Shown: in pieces, positions 46,994 through 57,190 of the stretch
How the letters are laid out: each line of letters begins with the position of its first letter
How positions within the stretch are numbered: position 1 is the stretch's first letter
DNA from: Sinorhizobium sojae CCBAU 05684
Lineage (GTDB): Bacteria; Pseudomonadota; Alphaproteobacteria; Rhizobiales; Rhizobiaceae
NCBI RefSeq assembly: GCF_002288525.1
Contig: NZ_CP023069.1
Span: 248,001-312,000, forward strand
Length of the DNA: 64,000 nucleotides
Direction: 5' to 3'
The notes under the pieces: generated by a model
What the model was told of the DNA's origin: nothing
Database searches by the model: none
What the model saw: the letters and a program-made list of their open reading frames with translations, nothing else
Position numbers and translations under genes: made by a program

Positions 46994-47516
46994 CTTCTTC
47001 TCCTATCGGATCTTAGCAACATATCCCAAAACGACGTTTCAGGAGGAAACATGCGAGAAAATGCCGCTGAACTCACTTGCCTCTTGAAACTGGACGGTCA
47101 TTGCACAGGAGCCAGGCTCCGCCGCAACATCAAGGCTCAAGTCGTGATGGGAAGTCGCCGCCAAGGCGCCGAGCTGGCTGACGGCTCAAAGCAACAGGGA
47201 AGAATCACAACCCAAGCTGGAATTTCGTCAAAGTATTTATCTGCGACGACACTTTTCATTTAGTGAATTAACACCGATCGAGGATATGTCAAAACATAAT
47301 TTTAATCCGCAGCTACCAAGTCTATTAAAAAACCATTAATTCTGCCGTAGGCTCAGGTTTGTTTGAATCGGTCGGCGTGCTATGCATAGATACATGGAGG
47401 AAGGTCCTGAACTGTGTCATTGAGGTGGGATTGAAGAGCTATCAGCGATTGCTGAAACGCGAGACTCCGTTCGGCCCCCAAGAGATTCCTAAGACTTTCG
47501 CGCGGATGCGACATCG
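46994..47516 (+). other. Region upstream of the mucR-like gene, no gene recognised
   Basis: About 520 bases. It includes the AT-rich promoter side of the mucR-like gene and an AT-rich stretch at 47220-47340. A frame at 47359-47530 has no family features. Confidence 0.4.
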
Positions 47517-48086
47517 TCAATTGAGGTTAAACCGATCAAGCATCTTCTTGAGTTGCAAGTTTTGGGTAAGGATCCGTTCAGCGAGCAGCCTTTTGAGGCG
47601 CTTGTTTTCTGCTTCGAGAGTGGCCAATTCATCGCGAGAAATCGGGCGTTCTACATTCTCACGCCCGTCCAATGACAACCGCTCGGGTAGCTTTCGCGAA
47701 ATGCGCTGTTTGGAGTTTGTTCGGGTGTGGGAGACCGGTGGCGTCTCCTGCAACTTGTCAGTAGCGTCGACTGCGGAATGACTTGAATTATGCAGCCCCG
47801 AGAACGCGTTTTCCGAACCTTGGGCCGGTGTCACGGCTTCTGGCCCAAGCCCGATATTCTCTTTGTCTGCAATGAGAAACTCTGCATTCGGGCTGGCCGG
47901 CGGACCGTAGGCTACGTTAGGGGATACTGGCTCTTCCGTTAAGTTGAACAAATGCGGAGCCATCTCTTCCACTTCGCGGGTCAAAGCCTTAAGGTCCGTG
48001 TTTCCCCAGACTGAATTCGTTCGTTCCTTTGATCGCCGCCGTACTTGCTTGAATTCGACAATAAACCTCCGTGGTGGTGTTTTCAT
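47517..48086 (-). CDS. SyrB-like regulatory protein
   Basis: 189 residues from ATG 48086 (MKTPPRRFIVEFKQVRRRSK). The C-terminal ~40 residues (ATLEAENKRLKRLLAERILT, QNLQLKKML) form the same leucine-rich coiled coil that ends SyrB. The N-terminal part (NSVWGNTDLKALTREVEE) is shared with rhizobial plasmid proteins of unknown function. The middle is low-complexity. It lies next to the broken syrB. A role in transcription control is inferred from SyrB; no DNA-binding domain is obvious. Confidence 0.65.
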   Translation of the reverse strand: MKTPPRRFIVEFKQVRRRSKERTNSVWGNTDLKALTREVEEMAPHLFNLTEEPVSPNVAYGPPASPNAEFLIADKENIGLGPEAVTPAQGSENAFSGLHNSSHSAVDATDKLQETPPVSHTRTNSKQRISRKLPERLSLDGRENVERPISRDELATLEAENKRLKRLLAERILTQNLQLKKMLDRFNLN

Positions 48087-48264
48087 ATGTATCTCGCAAG
48101 CAATCCACGACTCATCAGCGCCAAAACGCGCCACGACATTCCTTTACCATTCGGCCAAATACCGCCATTTCGGACTCGACGCAAGTGGCCGTAAGGCTAG
48201 GCACGCCGTCCCTTTCGGAAGCCGGCAGGGCGCCTTACCACAGCCTTGAGAGGCTACTCTTGAG

Positions 48265-48712
48265 CTAATCCAGCCCAAGTCTCTTGCGCAGTTCGGCGTT
48301 TTCCGCACGCAGTTTGTCCGACAAAAGGTTGCGAAGCCTCAAGTTTTCCTTTTCGAGTTGAATGAGATCGGCAAGGTCATCGCCGGCCACCACAGACGCC
48401 TCAGGTTTTCGATCGGCAGGCTTAGCAGATTTCTTCCACACGTAGTAGGTCTGCTCCGATATGCCGGCGCTCTTGATCGCGTCCTTTAGGGTGCTATTGC
48501 CTTGAGCCACTTCGGCCTCGATCAGATTGAGCTTGTCAGCTCTTTCTGTCTCGCTATATCTCTTAGGCTTAGCAGTCGTCTTTGATTCCGCAACTTGTCC
48601 CGGCAGCCGTTCTTTGACGCCGCGACGAACTCTTCCTTTTGCCAGCTGGTGCTTTCGTTTCGGCAACCGCCTCAGCCGCGGCCACTGGTCCTGTGTTACT
48701 CTCGTCAGCCAC
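48265..48712 (-). pseudogene. syrB: syrB, frameshifted
   Basis: The GTG start at 48712 has a strong ribosome site (GGGGAGGA) and opens VADESNTGPVAAAEAVAETK, ending SSSRRQRTAAG. The rest, QVAESKTTAKPKRYSETERA, SAGISEQTYYVWKKSAKP and the coiled coil RLRNLLSDKLRAENAELRKR, follows in another frame. One extra base at about 48597-48600 (GGGA where three bases are expected) causes the shift. Corrected length 148 residues, close to the ~151 of SyrB. In S. meliloti SyrB acts negatively on syrM, in the nodD3/exopolysaccharide circuit. Confidence 0.85.
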
Positions 48713-48857
48713 TGTGATTTCCTCCCCTAGCTCACTTGTATGATTTGAACTTAACGAGCTACAGAGTCAATGCAAGCGTCCCATGGCGATGTCACTTACG
48801 GTTGATTTCATTCCGAGAGCGTAGCCGCGTTCGACTCAGAAATGGGCGAATTCATGC

Positions 48858-49289
48858 TTACCAGTCGTGTTCGCCGAGAGACTTGAGCAGCTTCACGATT
48901 CGACAGCGCACATTGGGATTGCCGACACGGGAGAACGCCCGGATGAGCTCGACCCCTTCGTCGCTTGCAGCGAACTCAATCACTTCGGGCGGGATATAGG
49001 CCTGATTAGGGGCGCCCTGCCCTATCGACTGAGTGTCGTCAGGCATGTCCTCAAAAAAATAAGAAGGGTGCACTTCCAGTGCATCAGATATCTGCTGAAG
49101 TCGGCCCGCACCCACGCGGTTCGAGCCCTTTTCATATTTTTGCACCTGCTGAAACGTCACCCCGATAGCTTCTCCGAGGGCCGCTTGGGGCATATTCTGC
49201 CATCGTCGCCTCTGGCGAATTCGACGGCCGACGTAAATATCCACAGCGTTCGCTTTGGCTCTTTTCTTCTCAGGGGCAATACTCAACAC
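48858..49289 (-). CDS. XRE/Cro-type transcriptional regulator (y4aM-like)
   Basis: 143 residues from GTG 49289 (CCAGGAGTAAGT upstream, good ribosome site). The HTH is nearly the same as in the regulator at 19505 (ALGEAIGVTFQQVQKYEKGS, VGAGRLQQIS), with the same C-terminal helix pair (ELIRAFSRVGN). The two are clear paralogues, ~65-70% alike by eye. In NGR234 the homologue y4aM lies next to nodD1, as here. Targets unknown. Confidence 0.9.
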   Translation of the reverse strand: MLSIAPEKKRAKANAVDIYVGRRIRQRRRWQNMPQAALGEAIGVTFQQVQKYEKGSNRVGAGRLQQISDALEVHPSYFFEDMPDDTQSIGQGAPNQAYIPPEVIEFAASDEGVELIRAFSRVGNPNVRCRIVKLLKSLGEHDW

Positions 49290-49458
49290 ACTTACTCCTG
49301 GTGAAGGATCGTTTCACCTAATGATTTACTGGGATCTGCTATATCGAATATGGCCTTTGTCGAGGGCACCCGTTTGATACAGCTCAACTCCAAAGTGAGC
49401 AACTCAATTGAGGCATCTCCGTGTCCGCAGTCTCGGGTTCTTTTCTTAGAATCAGGAG

Positions 49459-49775
49459 GCAATGGAAGAGCACTGAGTCACGATCTTCAGAGCCGAGTAT
49501 CGAAGACGGCTGGGAACGGGCTGTCGGCGGAGGCTGCTGCGAGGCGGTTGGATTGGCGTTCCGACCGCAATTGGCTGGATTGGGAGCGTCCGGAAGGGCA
49601 ACTTGCGAGTGACTTGTAGCATGGCGGACAGTAGAACCTCGCCTTAATGCCCATGCGCGGTTTGATCGAGGTATCGAAGGATATCACGCTGAATGAGATG
49701 GTCTCCCGGCTGCTAAAGCTGAAGAGCTAATGCTGCGCATAGGCCGAAAATGGTTGGAGCGTGGCATGCGGGGCG
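49459..49775 (+). pseudogene. IS630-family transposase relic (N-terminal)
   Basis: Frame fragments recall an IS630 N-terminus: GRALSHDLQSRVSKTAGNGL SAEAAARRL, then in a shifted frame EVSKDITLNEMVSRLL. Several frameshifts; no ends recognised. The remainder of 49290-49888 is not assigned. Confidence 0.5.
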
Positions 49776-49888
49776 TACGCTCGGGCCGTGCGAGCCCTTC
49801 TGGTCGGCCGCAACCCGCAGCCAAACTGCTCGACCCTGAGCCGACCGTGCAGTTGCGGGCTCAAGGGTGGCGAGTTGCGCCGTCGGCT

Positions 49889-50854
49889 TTAGAGGCATGT
49901 AGGCAATTGAGATGATGATAGAGCATGCGCCGAAGTTTCGGATTGAAATTCAACGCGAGACGCCTCCTGTAGAAATATCTCGCGCATCCAGAGACTGGCC
50001 GGATCACTGCTGTGAGGCGCGGGCCACTGGACAGCCTCGGTGAACGCGGGAAAAATGGGTTGCGGAAGTTCGGTGATCCGCAGGGGAATGGCTTTTGCGA
50101 AGTGCATCGCCAGTCGTAACGGGAGGGTCGCTATGCGGTCAGTGCCCGACAAAAAAGGCGGGATCATGGTAAAACCCGGCACGGCGACTTCGACCCGTCT
50201 TCGCAGTCCGTGCTCGCGCAATAGCCATTCCTCCACGGAAGGCCGCTGCTTCCCGAATTGGGCCGCAACATGCCCCATTGATACATAGTTGTCGATGGAG
50301 AGCTGCGGCGGTAGCTTCTGGTTCGTTGGGCAACTCACGCACACGAATCTCTCATCGAACAGCTTCGCTCTGGGATGCGTGTGCGACATGAACATTTCTG
50401 GTAGGATCAGGAAATCGACATCACCACGCCGGAGAAGCTCATCTGGCTCATCGGAAAACGGCAGCAACTCGAAACTGACGGCGGGCGCTTCCCGCGCCAC
50501 TCTCACCACAACCCTTTCGAAAAACATTAGCGTCATGAAGTCGGAAAGAATGATCCTGAAACTGCGATCTGACTGCGCTGGGTTGAACGGATCCCATGAA
50601 ATGATGGAGAGATGGATGTGCAGCAGGGCTTCGCGGACTGCGGGTGCGAGCGCTTCTGCTCGCGGAGTTGGTACAAGTTCGCGACCATTCATGGTAAATA
50701 GCTCGTCGCGGAAATAGGTCCGAAGCCGGGTGATGGCTGCGCTCATCGCCGGCTGGCTCAGGTTGATGCTGCGTGCAGCGGCCGTGAGTTTGCGTTCGGT
50801 CATCAGTGCGTCGAGCGCAACGAGGAGATTGAGATCAAGGCCCTTAAAACGCAT
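49889..50854 (-). CDS. nodD: Nodulation regulator NodD (LysR family)
   Basis: 321 residues. LysR-type N-terminal winged HTH starting [20 protein letters not shown], with [23 protein letters not shown], then the NodD effector domain ([60 protein letters not shown]). NodD binds nod boxes and turns on nod genes with host flavonoids. The start ATG is only 10 bases from the divergent nod box, the classic nodD arrangement. By neighbourhood (y4aM-like gene, noeJ/noeK/nodZ) it corresponds to nodD1 of NGR234. Confidence 0.96.
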   Translation of the reverse strand: MRFKGLDLNLLVALDALMTERKLTAAARSINLSQPAMSAAITRLRTYFRDELFTMNGRELVPTPRAEALAPAVREALLHIHLSIISWDPFNPAQSDRSFRIILSDFMTLMFFERVVVRVAREAPAVSFELLPFSDEPDELLRRGDVDFLILPEMFMSHTHPRAKLFDERFVCVSCPTNQKLPPQLSIDNYVSMGHVAAQFGKQRPSVEEWLLREHGLRRRVEVAVPGFTMIPPFLSGTDRIATLPLRLAMHFAKAIPLRITELPQPIFPAFTEAVQWPAPHSSDPASLWMREIFLQEASRVEFQSETSAHALSSSQLPTCL

Positions 50855-50864
50855 GTTCTGGCGA

Positions 50865-50911
50865 ATCCACAGTGCGGATGGTTGTCATCCGAACGATCAA
50901 TTATGCAAATC
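50865..50911 (+). promoter_or_regulatory. nod box next to nodD
   Basis: ATCCACAGTGCGGATGGTTG, then TCATCCGAACGATCAATTAT and GCAAATC: a close match to the 47-base nod-box consensus (most positions agree, including ATCCA-N-AGTG, GGATG, ATCC-AAC and CAAATC). Oriented to drive the plus strand, away from nodD. Confidence 0.9.
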
Positions 50912-51582
50912 GTTAGAAAGCGCTTAATTAATCTGAAGTCAAGTGCATTCACGGCTCATGCCGTCGCCCGCCCTCTTACATGCGCCTCCTGAAGATCAGG
51001 CTTTGTGGCAAGACGGCCGACCGCTCCTGCCATTTCGTCTTTTCGACCGTAGGGTCGAGCCGGAGCGAAACCGTCAACGCCCACCGCAACAGCCTTGCCA
51101 CTAACAATGCAGGGGCTTCGGCGCCGCCTTTTCGCCGTTCCTCGCGGGCCCGCCGCCAGACGGGACGGCAAGCAGCGCTTCAAGCGCAAAGCTGATCTGT
51201 CGGTAAAAAAGCCGGAATGGAGCCGCGTGCAAGCGGCTGGGGCTGCGAGAAACCGCTCAAAGAAAAAGAAGCCGGACGGGTCGCAGACGCCGGGCGAGCT
51301 GCCCGTCGAGAAAGGTCGTCTCGAAATGCGCGCGCGAAGAAAGGCGGATTTTTCGGCCTACCTCGTCGCGAGGTATGCGTTGCGCAGGAGAACGATCGTG
51401 CCGGGCCCACGGAGGAGAACACGCATCTACGATTGGGTCGACGCAGAGGGCGGTATCCATCGCATGTCGTCAGACTCGTCCGCGGCCGCCGGTGCAACGC
51501 TTGCCGATGGTGCCACCACGTCCTCTCTCCAGATACCGTAATGCGTGCGAAGGTGCCGGACTGCGCAAAGGACACGCTATCC
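50912..51582 (+). other. Downstream of the nod box, no recognised gene
   Basis: About 670 bases. The longest plus frame (51095-51541, basic and low-complexity) has no family features. Transcription from the nod box would run through here and become antisense to noeJ. Confidence 0.45.
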
Positions 51583-53121
51583 CTATAGGCCCGTACGCCT
51601 CGAATCTGGCATTTCATTTCTCGATTCGTCTGCGACGCGGATGATATCGTCCTCGCCCAGGTAGGCACCAGTTTGAATCTCGACCAACTCCAGCATGATC
51701 TTGCCAGGGTTCCCCAAGCGATGTATCGCCCCCTCGGGGATGTAGATTGACTGGTTCTCGTGCAGGATCGTTACTCGATCCTCGATTGTCACTTCTGCGG
51801 TGCCCTTCACGCAGATCCAGTGCTCTGATCGATGAAAATGCTTGTGGAGAGAAAGCATCTTCCCAGGGCGTACGAACAACCGCCTTACTTGGAAGCGATC
51901 GCCGTTAAGCATAGTGGTGTAGCCGCCCCATGGCCGTATCAAAGTTGGGTGCAATTCCGTAAGACGTGCCGTATTTTCGTCCGCGGCGAGGCGCTTCACC
52001 AAGTTTCCGATCTCATGGGCCTCCTCCAGTCGCCCGACGAAGACTGCGTCCTCGCTAGCGATGACTGCAACTCCATCCATCCCCTGTACAGCGAGATGCG
52101 CGGTATGCGACAACACAAGCGAATTCTTCGTGTTGCAGGCCGTAACATTGCCCTTGAGCACGTTACCATCAGCATTCTGCTCCTCATTCTTCCACACAGC
52201 ATCCCAACTACCGAGATCCGACCAAGCAAAATCCGAGCAGACCACGGCGGCGTTTGCGGTTTTCTCCATCAGTGCATAGTCGATCGAGATGGATGGCGCT
52301 TGGCTGAAACTCTCCGGGGCAAGTCGTATAAAATCGGCGTCGACCGTTGAGCCCCTGACCGCGGCGTGCACCGCCGACAACACGTCGGGTGCATGCTCCT
52401 CAAGTTCGGCGATAATGCTGGCCGCCTGGAAAAGGAACATCCCAGAGTTCCAATAGTAATTGCCGGTCTCCAAAAGAGCCGCCGCCTTTTCGAGACTTGG
52501 TTTCTCGACAAAACATTGAACCGCATGGACGTCCTTGCCAAGGTAAGTGCCACGTTCGATGTATCCGTATCCCGTTGCTGGCCAAGTGGGTTGAATACCG
52601 AACGTCACGAGCTTGCCCTCCGCTGCGGCGATGCAGGCGGAGCGCACGCATTTCTTGTAAGTATCGTCTACCGTAATCGCGTGGTCCGACGGCAGCACAA
52701 GCAATAGCGCGTCCTCACCAAACCGATCAGCCACGATCCGGGCGGCGACGGCTACTGCGGCTGCCGTGTTGCGCGGCACCGGCTCAAGTACTATGCTGGA
52801 AAGCGTGACCCCAAGCTCGCGCGCCTGTTCGGCAACCAGGAAGCGAAATTCCTCATTGGTGATGACGAGTGGTGCTCCATAAACTTTGGCATCGGAAACG
52901 CGCTTAAGCGTGTCTTGAAAGAGCGTTTCCTCGCCGATTAGCTTTAGAAACTGTTTTGCGGCAGTTGCGCGTGACAGAGGCCAGAGCCTTGTGCCCCTAC
53001 CCCCTGCCATGATAGCTGGGATAATCTTTGGAAGCATGGTGTCATTTTTGATTGCGTTTGATGGAAGCTTCATAACAGTGTGGCGAGAGCGAAGCAATCT
53101 CATTAGTGGATGCGAATTCAT
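51583..53121 (-). CDS. noeJ: Mannose-1-phosphate guanylyltransferase / mannose-6-phosphate isomerase
   Basis: About 512 residues. The nucleotidyltransferase domain starts with PKIIPAIMAGGRGTRLWPLS (GGRGTRLWPLS is the GTP-binding signature), with FVEKPSLEKAAALLETGNYY further on. The C-terminal ~120 residues form a type II isomerase cupin (RRLFVRPGKMLSLHKHFHRS EHW, YIPEGAIHRLGNPG). It makes GDP-mannose from mannose-1-phosphate for Nod-factor fucosylation. The start is uncertain: ATG at 53121, 53073 or 53037 all fit, and the frame is open to 53226 (overlapping noeK); 53121 is used. Divergent from noeK. Confidence 0.92.
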   Translation of the reverse strand: MNSHPLMRLLRSRHTVMKLPSNAIKNDTMLPKIIPAIMAGGRGTRLWPLSRATAAKQFLKLIGEETLFQDTLKRVSDAKVYGAPLVITNEEFRFLVAEQARELGVTLSSIVLEPVPRNTAAAVAVAARIVADRFGEDALLLVLPSDHAITVDDTYKKCVRSACIAAAEGKLVTFGIQPTWPATGYGYIERGTYLGKDVHAVQCFVEKPSLEKAAALLETGNYYWNSGMFLFQAASIIAELEEHAPDVLSAVHAAVRGSTVDADFIRLAPESFSQAPSISIDYALMEKTANAAVVCSDFAWSDLGSWDAVWKNEEQNADGNVLKGNVTACNTKNSLVLSHTAHLAVQGMDGVAVIASEDAVFVGRLEEAHEIGNLVKRLAADENTARLTELHPTLIRPWGGYTTMLNGDRFQVRRLFVRPGKMLSLHKHFHRSEHWICVKGTAEVTIEDRVTILHENQSIYIPEGAIHRLGNPGKIMLELVEIQTGAYLGEDDIIRVADESRNEMPDSRRTGL

Positions 53122-53183
53122 TCGGCTTGCCCCGGTGGCGTCGACTACCTGCTGAACGCTGCCCGGCAAAAAAAGGCTAGTTA

Positions 53184-54599
53184 ATGGGTCCCAAATTCGG
53201 CACAAGTGGTCTCCGCGGGTTGGCAACAGAACTCGTGGGTAGTGTGTCGGCGCTCTATGCTACAGCCTTTTCGAGGATGCTCTTCGACAGAGGACGGGTC
53301 GCGCGAGGGGCGACCGTATTGGTCGGTCGCGACTTCCGCGATTCAAGTTCGGAAATCGCCGCTATCTGCATGGCAGCGCTCGCCCGGGCGGGAATGGTGC
53401 CGGTCGACTGCGGAGGGCTGCCGACACCAGCGCTTGCATTGTACGGCCGAAAACTCGGTGCAGCATCACTCATGATCACAGGCTCGCATATTCCGGCCGA
53501 CCGAAACGGCATTAAGTTCTATCTGCCTGACGGTGAGATCAACAAGGCCGACGAGCAGGCGATTACGGCGTTGGCGGAGCAGCTTTCAGCCGATGCAGAT
53601 GCAACCAGGGTTGAGTGTGGCCGCGGCGCCGACCACTCCAGCGAAGCAACTGACTTCTATATCCAACGTTACGAAACGCTGCTTCCCAAATCGGGCCTTC
53701 AGGGGCTAAAGATCGGCTTATATCAGCACAGCAGCGTTGCCCGCGATATTTTGACCACCATCTTGGAAGGTCATGGCGCAAATGTCGTACCGGTAGGCCG
53801 ATCTGAGGTCTTCATCCCTGTTGACACGGAAGCTATTTCGGCGGCGACATGTAAGATGCTCGCTGCCTGGGCGAAGGAGTTCGCCTTTGACGCCATTGTA
53901 TCGTCGGACGCAGATGCCGATCGGCCCCTGCTAACGGATGAAACGGGAACTCCATTGCGCGGTGATCTGCTCGGTCTAATTTGCGCAAGGCTGCTGGAGG
54001 CCAAGCTTATTGCTACGCCAATAACCAGCAACTCCGGGATCGAGGCGGCGAGTGGCGTCGAGGTGGTGCGTACCCGCGTTGGCTCACCTTACGTCATTGC
54101 AGCCATGACTGAGGCGGTTGCGCGTGGCAAGCAGCGGGTGATGGGCTTCGAGGCCAACGGTGGCGTCATGCTAGGTTCGAACTTCTCGTTCGGAGGCGCG
54201 TCGCTTCCCGCCTTGCCGACCCGGGACTGCGTCCTTCCCATCATTGCAGCGCTCCACATGGCAGTAGAGGCCAAAACTCCCCTCTCGGGGATCGTCGCGA
54301 TGCATCGTTTGCCAGTCGCTTTGTCCGGCCGGATCGAGAACTATCCATTCGATAGGAGCGACGCCCTAGTGGCATTCTTGAAAGCGTCAAAAGCTAATGT
54401 TTCCCATTTATTCAGCCGGATCGGTCGCGTGACGGGCACGGACGACGTGGATGGCCTGCGCCTGACATTTGAAGGCGGCCGTATCCTGCACATCCGCCCT
54501 TCAGGAAACGCGCCTGAACTGCGTTGCTACGTCGAGGCAGACGACCCAGATGCTGCCGAACACTTGCTGGCTCAGGGACTGGCGGTCCTTAACAGTTGA
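53184..54599 (+). CDS. noeK: Phosphomannomutase
   Basis: 471 residues of the alpha-D-phosphohexomutase family: KFGTSGLRGLATELVG (start), the catalytic phosphoserine loop TGSHIPADRNGIKFY (near residue 99), the metal-binding DADADRP (near 243) and the sugar-binding GFEANGGVMLGS (near 321). It ends with the phosphate-binding RPSGNAPELRCYVEA. It converts mannose-6-phosphate to mannose-1-phosphate, the substrate of NoeJ. The ATG follows AAAAAAGG. Divergent from noeJ, 314 bases before nodZ; no nod box was found in front of it. Confidence 0.95.
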   Translation: MGPKFGTSGLRGLATELVGSVSALYATAFSRMLFDRGRVARGATVLVGRDFRDSSSEIAAICMAALARAGMVPVDCGGLPTPALALYGRKLGAASLMITGSHIPADRNGIKFYLPDGEINKADEQAITALAEQLSADADATRVECGRGADHSSEATDFYIQRYETLLPKSGLQGLKIGLYQHSSVARDILTTILEGHGANVVPVGRSEVFIPVDTEAISAATCKMLAAWAKEFAFDAIVSSDADADRPLLTDETGTPLRGDLLGLICARLLEAKLIATPITSNSGIEAASGVEVVRTRVGSPYVIAAMTEAVARGKQRVMGFEANGGVMLGSNFSFGGASLPALPTRDCVLPIIAALHMAVEAKTPLSGIVAMHRLPVALSGRIENYPFDRSDALVAFLKASKANVSHLFSRIGRVTGTDDVDGLRLTFEGGRILHIRPSGNAPELRCYVEADDPDAAEHLLAQGLAVLNS

Positions 54600-54779
54600 A
54601 TGGGTGTAAGTTAGGCTTTGCTGATATGCAGATCTGTTACCGCTAGCGTCGCCGATGAGCGAGCTGTTCTATGCTGTGTCGGCAGTCCAGGAATTGGCAT
54701 CAGCTCTTCTCTTCCTGGTGTGAACCGATGGTTCGCCACCTAACGTGAAGATAAGCCCTGAAAGACACGTCCCCTTTAT
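54600..54779 (+). other. noeK-nodZ spacer up to the nod box
   Basis: 180 bases with no gene; separates noeK from the nod-box promoter of nodZ. Confidence 0.5.
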
Positions 54780-54826
54780 ATCCAATATGTGGATGGTTGC
54801 CATTCAAAATATGAATTTTACTGATG
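54780..54826 (+). promoter_or_regulatory. nod box of nodZ-noeL-nolK
   Basis: ATCCAATATGTGGATGGTTG, then CCATTCAAAATATGAATTTT and ACTGATG. It keeps ATCCA, GTGGATG, the CATTCAAA and the ATTTTAC core of the nod-box consensus. It lies 88 bases before the nodZ start and drives the plus strand, so the fucosylation operon is NodD/flavonoid-controlled. Confidence 0.9.
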
Positions 54827-54913
54827 TTGCCGAACTCCATTAGGAAGCTCTGAATTGATCGGAAATCCGTAGAAGACACTAAGTCAGAGCGGCGGCACTA
54901 AGGACGGGCAGCA

Positions 54914-55882
54914 TTGTACAATCGATATGTCCTCTCTCGGAGACGTACTGGTTTCGGTGACTGTCTGTGGTCGCTGGCGGCCGCTTGGCGCTACGCCCAA
55001 CGGACGGCGCGAACGTTAGCCGTTGACTGGCGCGGGTCCTGCTACCTTGATCAGCCCTTCACAAACGCCTTTCCGGTGTTTTTTGAACCAATCAAGGATA
55101 TCGCAGGTGTCCCTTTTATTTGCGATAACCAGATCAACGAGTTTTCCTTCCCAGGACCATTCTTCCCAAATTGGTGGAATAAACCTGCGATTGAATGTGT
55201 TTACCGCCCAGATGCTCAGGTTTTTCGAGAGCGAGACGAACTCGATGAACTTTTCCAGGCCCAAGATGATGTCGAGGCCAACACGGTAGTGTGTGATGCG
55301 TGTTTGATGTGGCGCTGCGACGAGGAGGCAGAGCGGCAGATTTTCTGCAGTGTCAAGCCTCGGGCTGAAATTCAGGCTCGCATAGACGCTATCTATCAGG
55401 AGCACTTCTATGGGTACAGTGCGATCGGGGTTCATGTTCGGCATGGTAACGGCGAAGACGTTATGGACCATGCACCCTACTGGGCCGATCCGGACCTTGC
55501 CGTGCATCAAGTGTGCACTGCCATTAATGCTGCCAAAGCGTTGCCCCACCCGAAGCCTGTGCGGGTGATTTTGTGCACCGATAGCGCGCGGGTATTGGAC
55601 CAGGTGTCGAGTAGGTTCCCCGATCTTCTCACGATCCCGAAAAGTTTCCGAGCGGATCAGTCTGGCCCATTACACAGCCCAGATCTCGGGGTTGAGGGCG
55701 GAATTTCCGCCCTCGTCGAGATGTATCTTCTTGGGCTTTGCGACACCGTCATTCGGTTTCCTCCGACAAGCGCCTTTACACGTTACGCACGCCTTTCTGT
55801 CCCAAGGGTTATTGAGTTTGATCTGAACGATCCTAGTCGCCTGGTCGTGATCGAAAGATCTTCAACAAATACCGCCTCTTGA
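54914..55882 (+). CDS. nodZ: Nod factor alpha-1,6-fucosyltransferase
   Basis: 322 residues, near-identical over long stretches to known NodZ: SRRRTGFGDCLWSLAAAW (start region), FPGPFFPNWWNKP, CDACLMWRCDEEAE, the donor-binding GVHVRHGNGEDVMDHAPYWA (near residue 180, with the essential Arg in VRHG), and FPPTSAFTRYARLSVPRVIE. It transfers fucose from GDP-fucose to C6 of the reducing-end GlcNAc of the lipochitooligosaccharide. The frame starts with TTG at 54914 (no ATG in the right place), preceded by GGACGGG, which may limit expression. First gene after the nod box. Confidence 0.97.
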   Translation: MYNRYVLSRRRTGFGDCLWSLAAAWRYAQRTARTLAVDWRGSCYLDQPFTNAFPVFFEPIKDIAGVPFICDNQINEFSFPGPFFPNWWNKPAIECVYRPDAQVFRERDELDELFQAQDDVEANTVVCDACLMWRCDEEAERQIFCSVKPRAEIQARIDAIYQEHFYGYSAIGVHVRHGNGEDVMDHAPYWADPDLAVHQVCTAINAAKALPHPKPVRVILCTDSARVLDQVSSRFPDLLTIPKSFRADQSGPLHSPDLGVEGGISALVEMYLLGLCDTVIRFPPTSAFTRYARLSVPRVIEFDLNDPSRLVVIERSSTNTAS

Positions 55883-56126
55883 ATGAAAATCGTCACCTCA
55901 ATTCTAGGCGTGGAGAAGAGCAGTCATGGAGAAACTTGGGCGCGCTCCAAGGGACACGAGCGCCTCATGCCCAGTTGTCCCGGCCCGCACGTCTCCGGCA
56001 ATACTGCTTTGAAAACCGCAATGCCTCCATGGGCCCGCTCTGTCGCCGAAGCACGACGATTTCCTTCACACCAGCCGCCCTAGCGCACGCCCTCTCCCGC
56101 AGGAATATCACTGGAGATTCGACAAA
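55883..56126 (+). other. nodZ-noeL spacer
   Basis: 244 bases. A 66-codon frame starts at 55883, right after the nodZ stop (MKIVTSILGVEKSSHGETWA), but has no recognised family; it may be a fragment. Not called as a gene. Confidence 0.35.
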
Positions 56127-57182
56127 GTGACAGACCGGAAAGTAGCTTTAATATCTGGTGTAACGGGTCAGGATGGGGCTTATCTTGCTGAACTGCTGTT
56201 GGACGAAGGCTATATTGTTCACGGCATAAAGCGTCGTTCGTCATCATTCAACACTCAACGGATAGAGCACATTTATCAAGAACGTCACGATCCTGAAGCG
56301 AGATTTTTTCTCCACTATGGGGATATGACGGATTCGACCAATTTGCTGCGCATTGTTCAGCAAACCCAGCCGCATGAGATCTACAACCTTGCAGCGCAAA
56401 GCCATGTTCAGGTAAGCTTCGAAACCCCCGAGTACACTGCAAACGCCGATGCAATTGGTACATTGCGCATGCTGGAAGCTATTCGGATTCTTGGGCTGAT
56501 CCATCGGACTCGCTTTTATCAGGCATCGACTTCAGAGCTATATGGGCTGGCTCAAGAGATCCCCCAAAACGAAAAGACGCCATTCTACCCGCGTTCACCC
56601 TACGCGGCCGCAAAGCTGTACGCGTACTGGATTGTCGTAAATTATAGAGAGGCTTACGGCATGCATGCCTCCAACGGTATTCTTTTCAACCACGAAAGTC
56701 CGCTTCGTGGGGAGACGTTCGTGACTCGGAAGATCACCCGGGCTGCGGCGGCAATCAGTCTAGGTAAACAAGAGGTCCTTTATCTTGGAAATCTAGATGC
56801 TCAACGTGACTGGGGACATGCCCGTGAGTATGTGCGGGGCATGTGGATGATGTGTCAGCAGGATAGACCAGGCGACTATGTCCTGGCTACCGGGGTGACA
56901 ACATCGGTTCGCACGTTCGTCGAATGGGCCTTCGAGGAAACCGGAATGACGATTGAATGGGTGGGAGAAGGCATTGAAGAAAGGGGCATAGACGCCGCGA
57001 CAGGCAAATGCGTCGTTGCGGTGGATCCGCGCTATTTCAGGCCCACCGAAGTAGATTTACTTTTAGGCGATGCCACCAAGGCCCGCCAGGTTTTGGGCTG
57101 GAGGCACGAGACAAGTGTGAGAGATCTTGCTTGCGAAATGGTAAGGGAAGATCTCTCTTATTTGAGGGGCACCCGACAGTAA
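56127..57182 (+). CDS. noeL: GDP-mannose 4,6-dehydratase
   Basis: 351 residues, extended SDR family: [20 protein letters not shown] (NADP-binding GxxGxxG-type start), [20 protein letters not shown], the catalytic Thr/Tyr/Lys region ([22 protein letters not shown] with YxxxK), and [20 protein letters not shown], a family signature. It makes GDP-4-keto-6-deoxymannose, the substrate of NolK. The start codon is GTG. It is in the nodZ transcript; nolK follows 8 bases after its stop. Confidence 0.97.
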   Translation: MTDRKVALISGVTGQDGAYLAELLLDEGYIVHGIKRRSSSFNTQRIEHIYQERHDPEARFFLHYGDMTDSTNLLRIVQQTQPHEIYNLAAQSHVQVSFETPEYTANADAIGTLRMLEAIRILGLIHRTRFYQASTSELYGLAQEIPQNEKTPFYPRSPYAAAKLYAYWIVVNYREAYGMHASNGILFNHESPLRGETFVTRKITRAAAAISLGKQEVLYLGNLDAQRDWGHAREYVRGMWMMCQQDRPGDYVLATGVTTSVRTFVEWAFEETGMTIEWVGEGIEERGIDAATGKCVVAVDPRYFRPTEVDLLLGDATKARQVLGWRHETSVRDLACEMVREDLSYLRGTRQ

Positions 57183-57190
57183 GAGGCGAG

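Noticed and set aside
51095..51541. Plus-strand ORF of 148 codons downstream of the nodD nod box
   Set aside because: Basic low-complexity product, no family, no good ribosome site, and competing frames of equal length.
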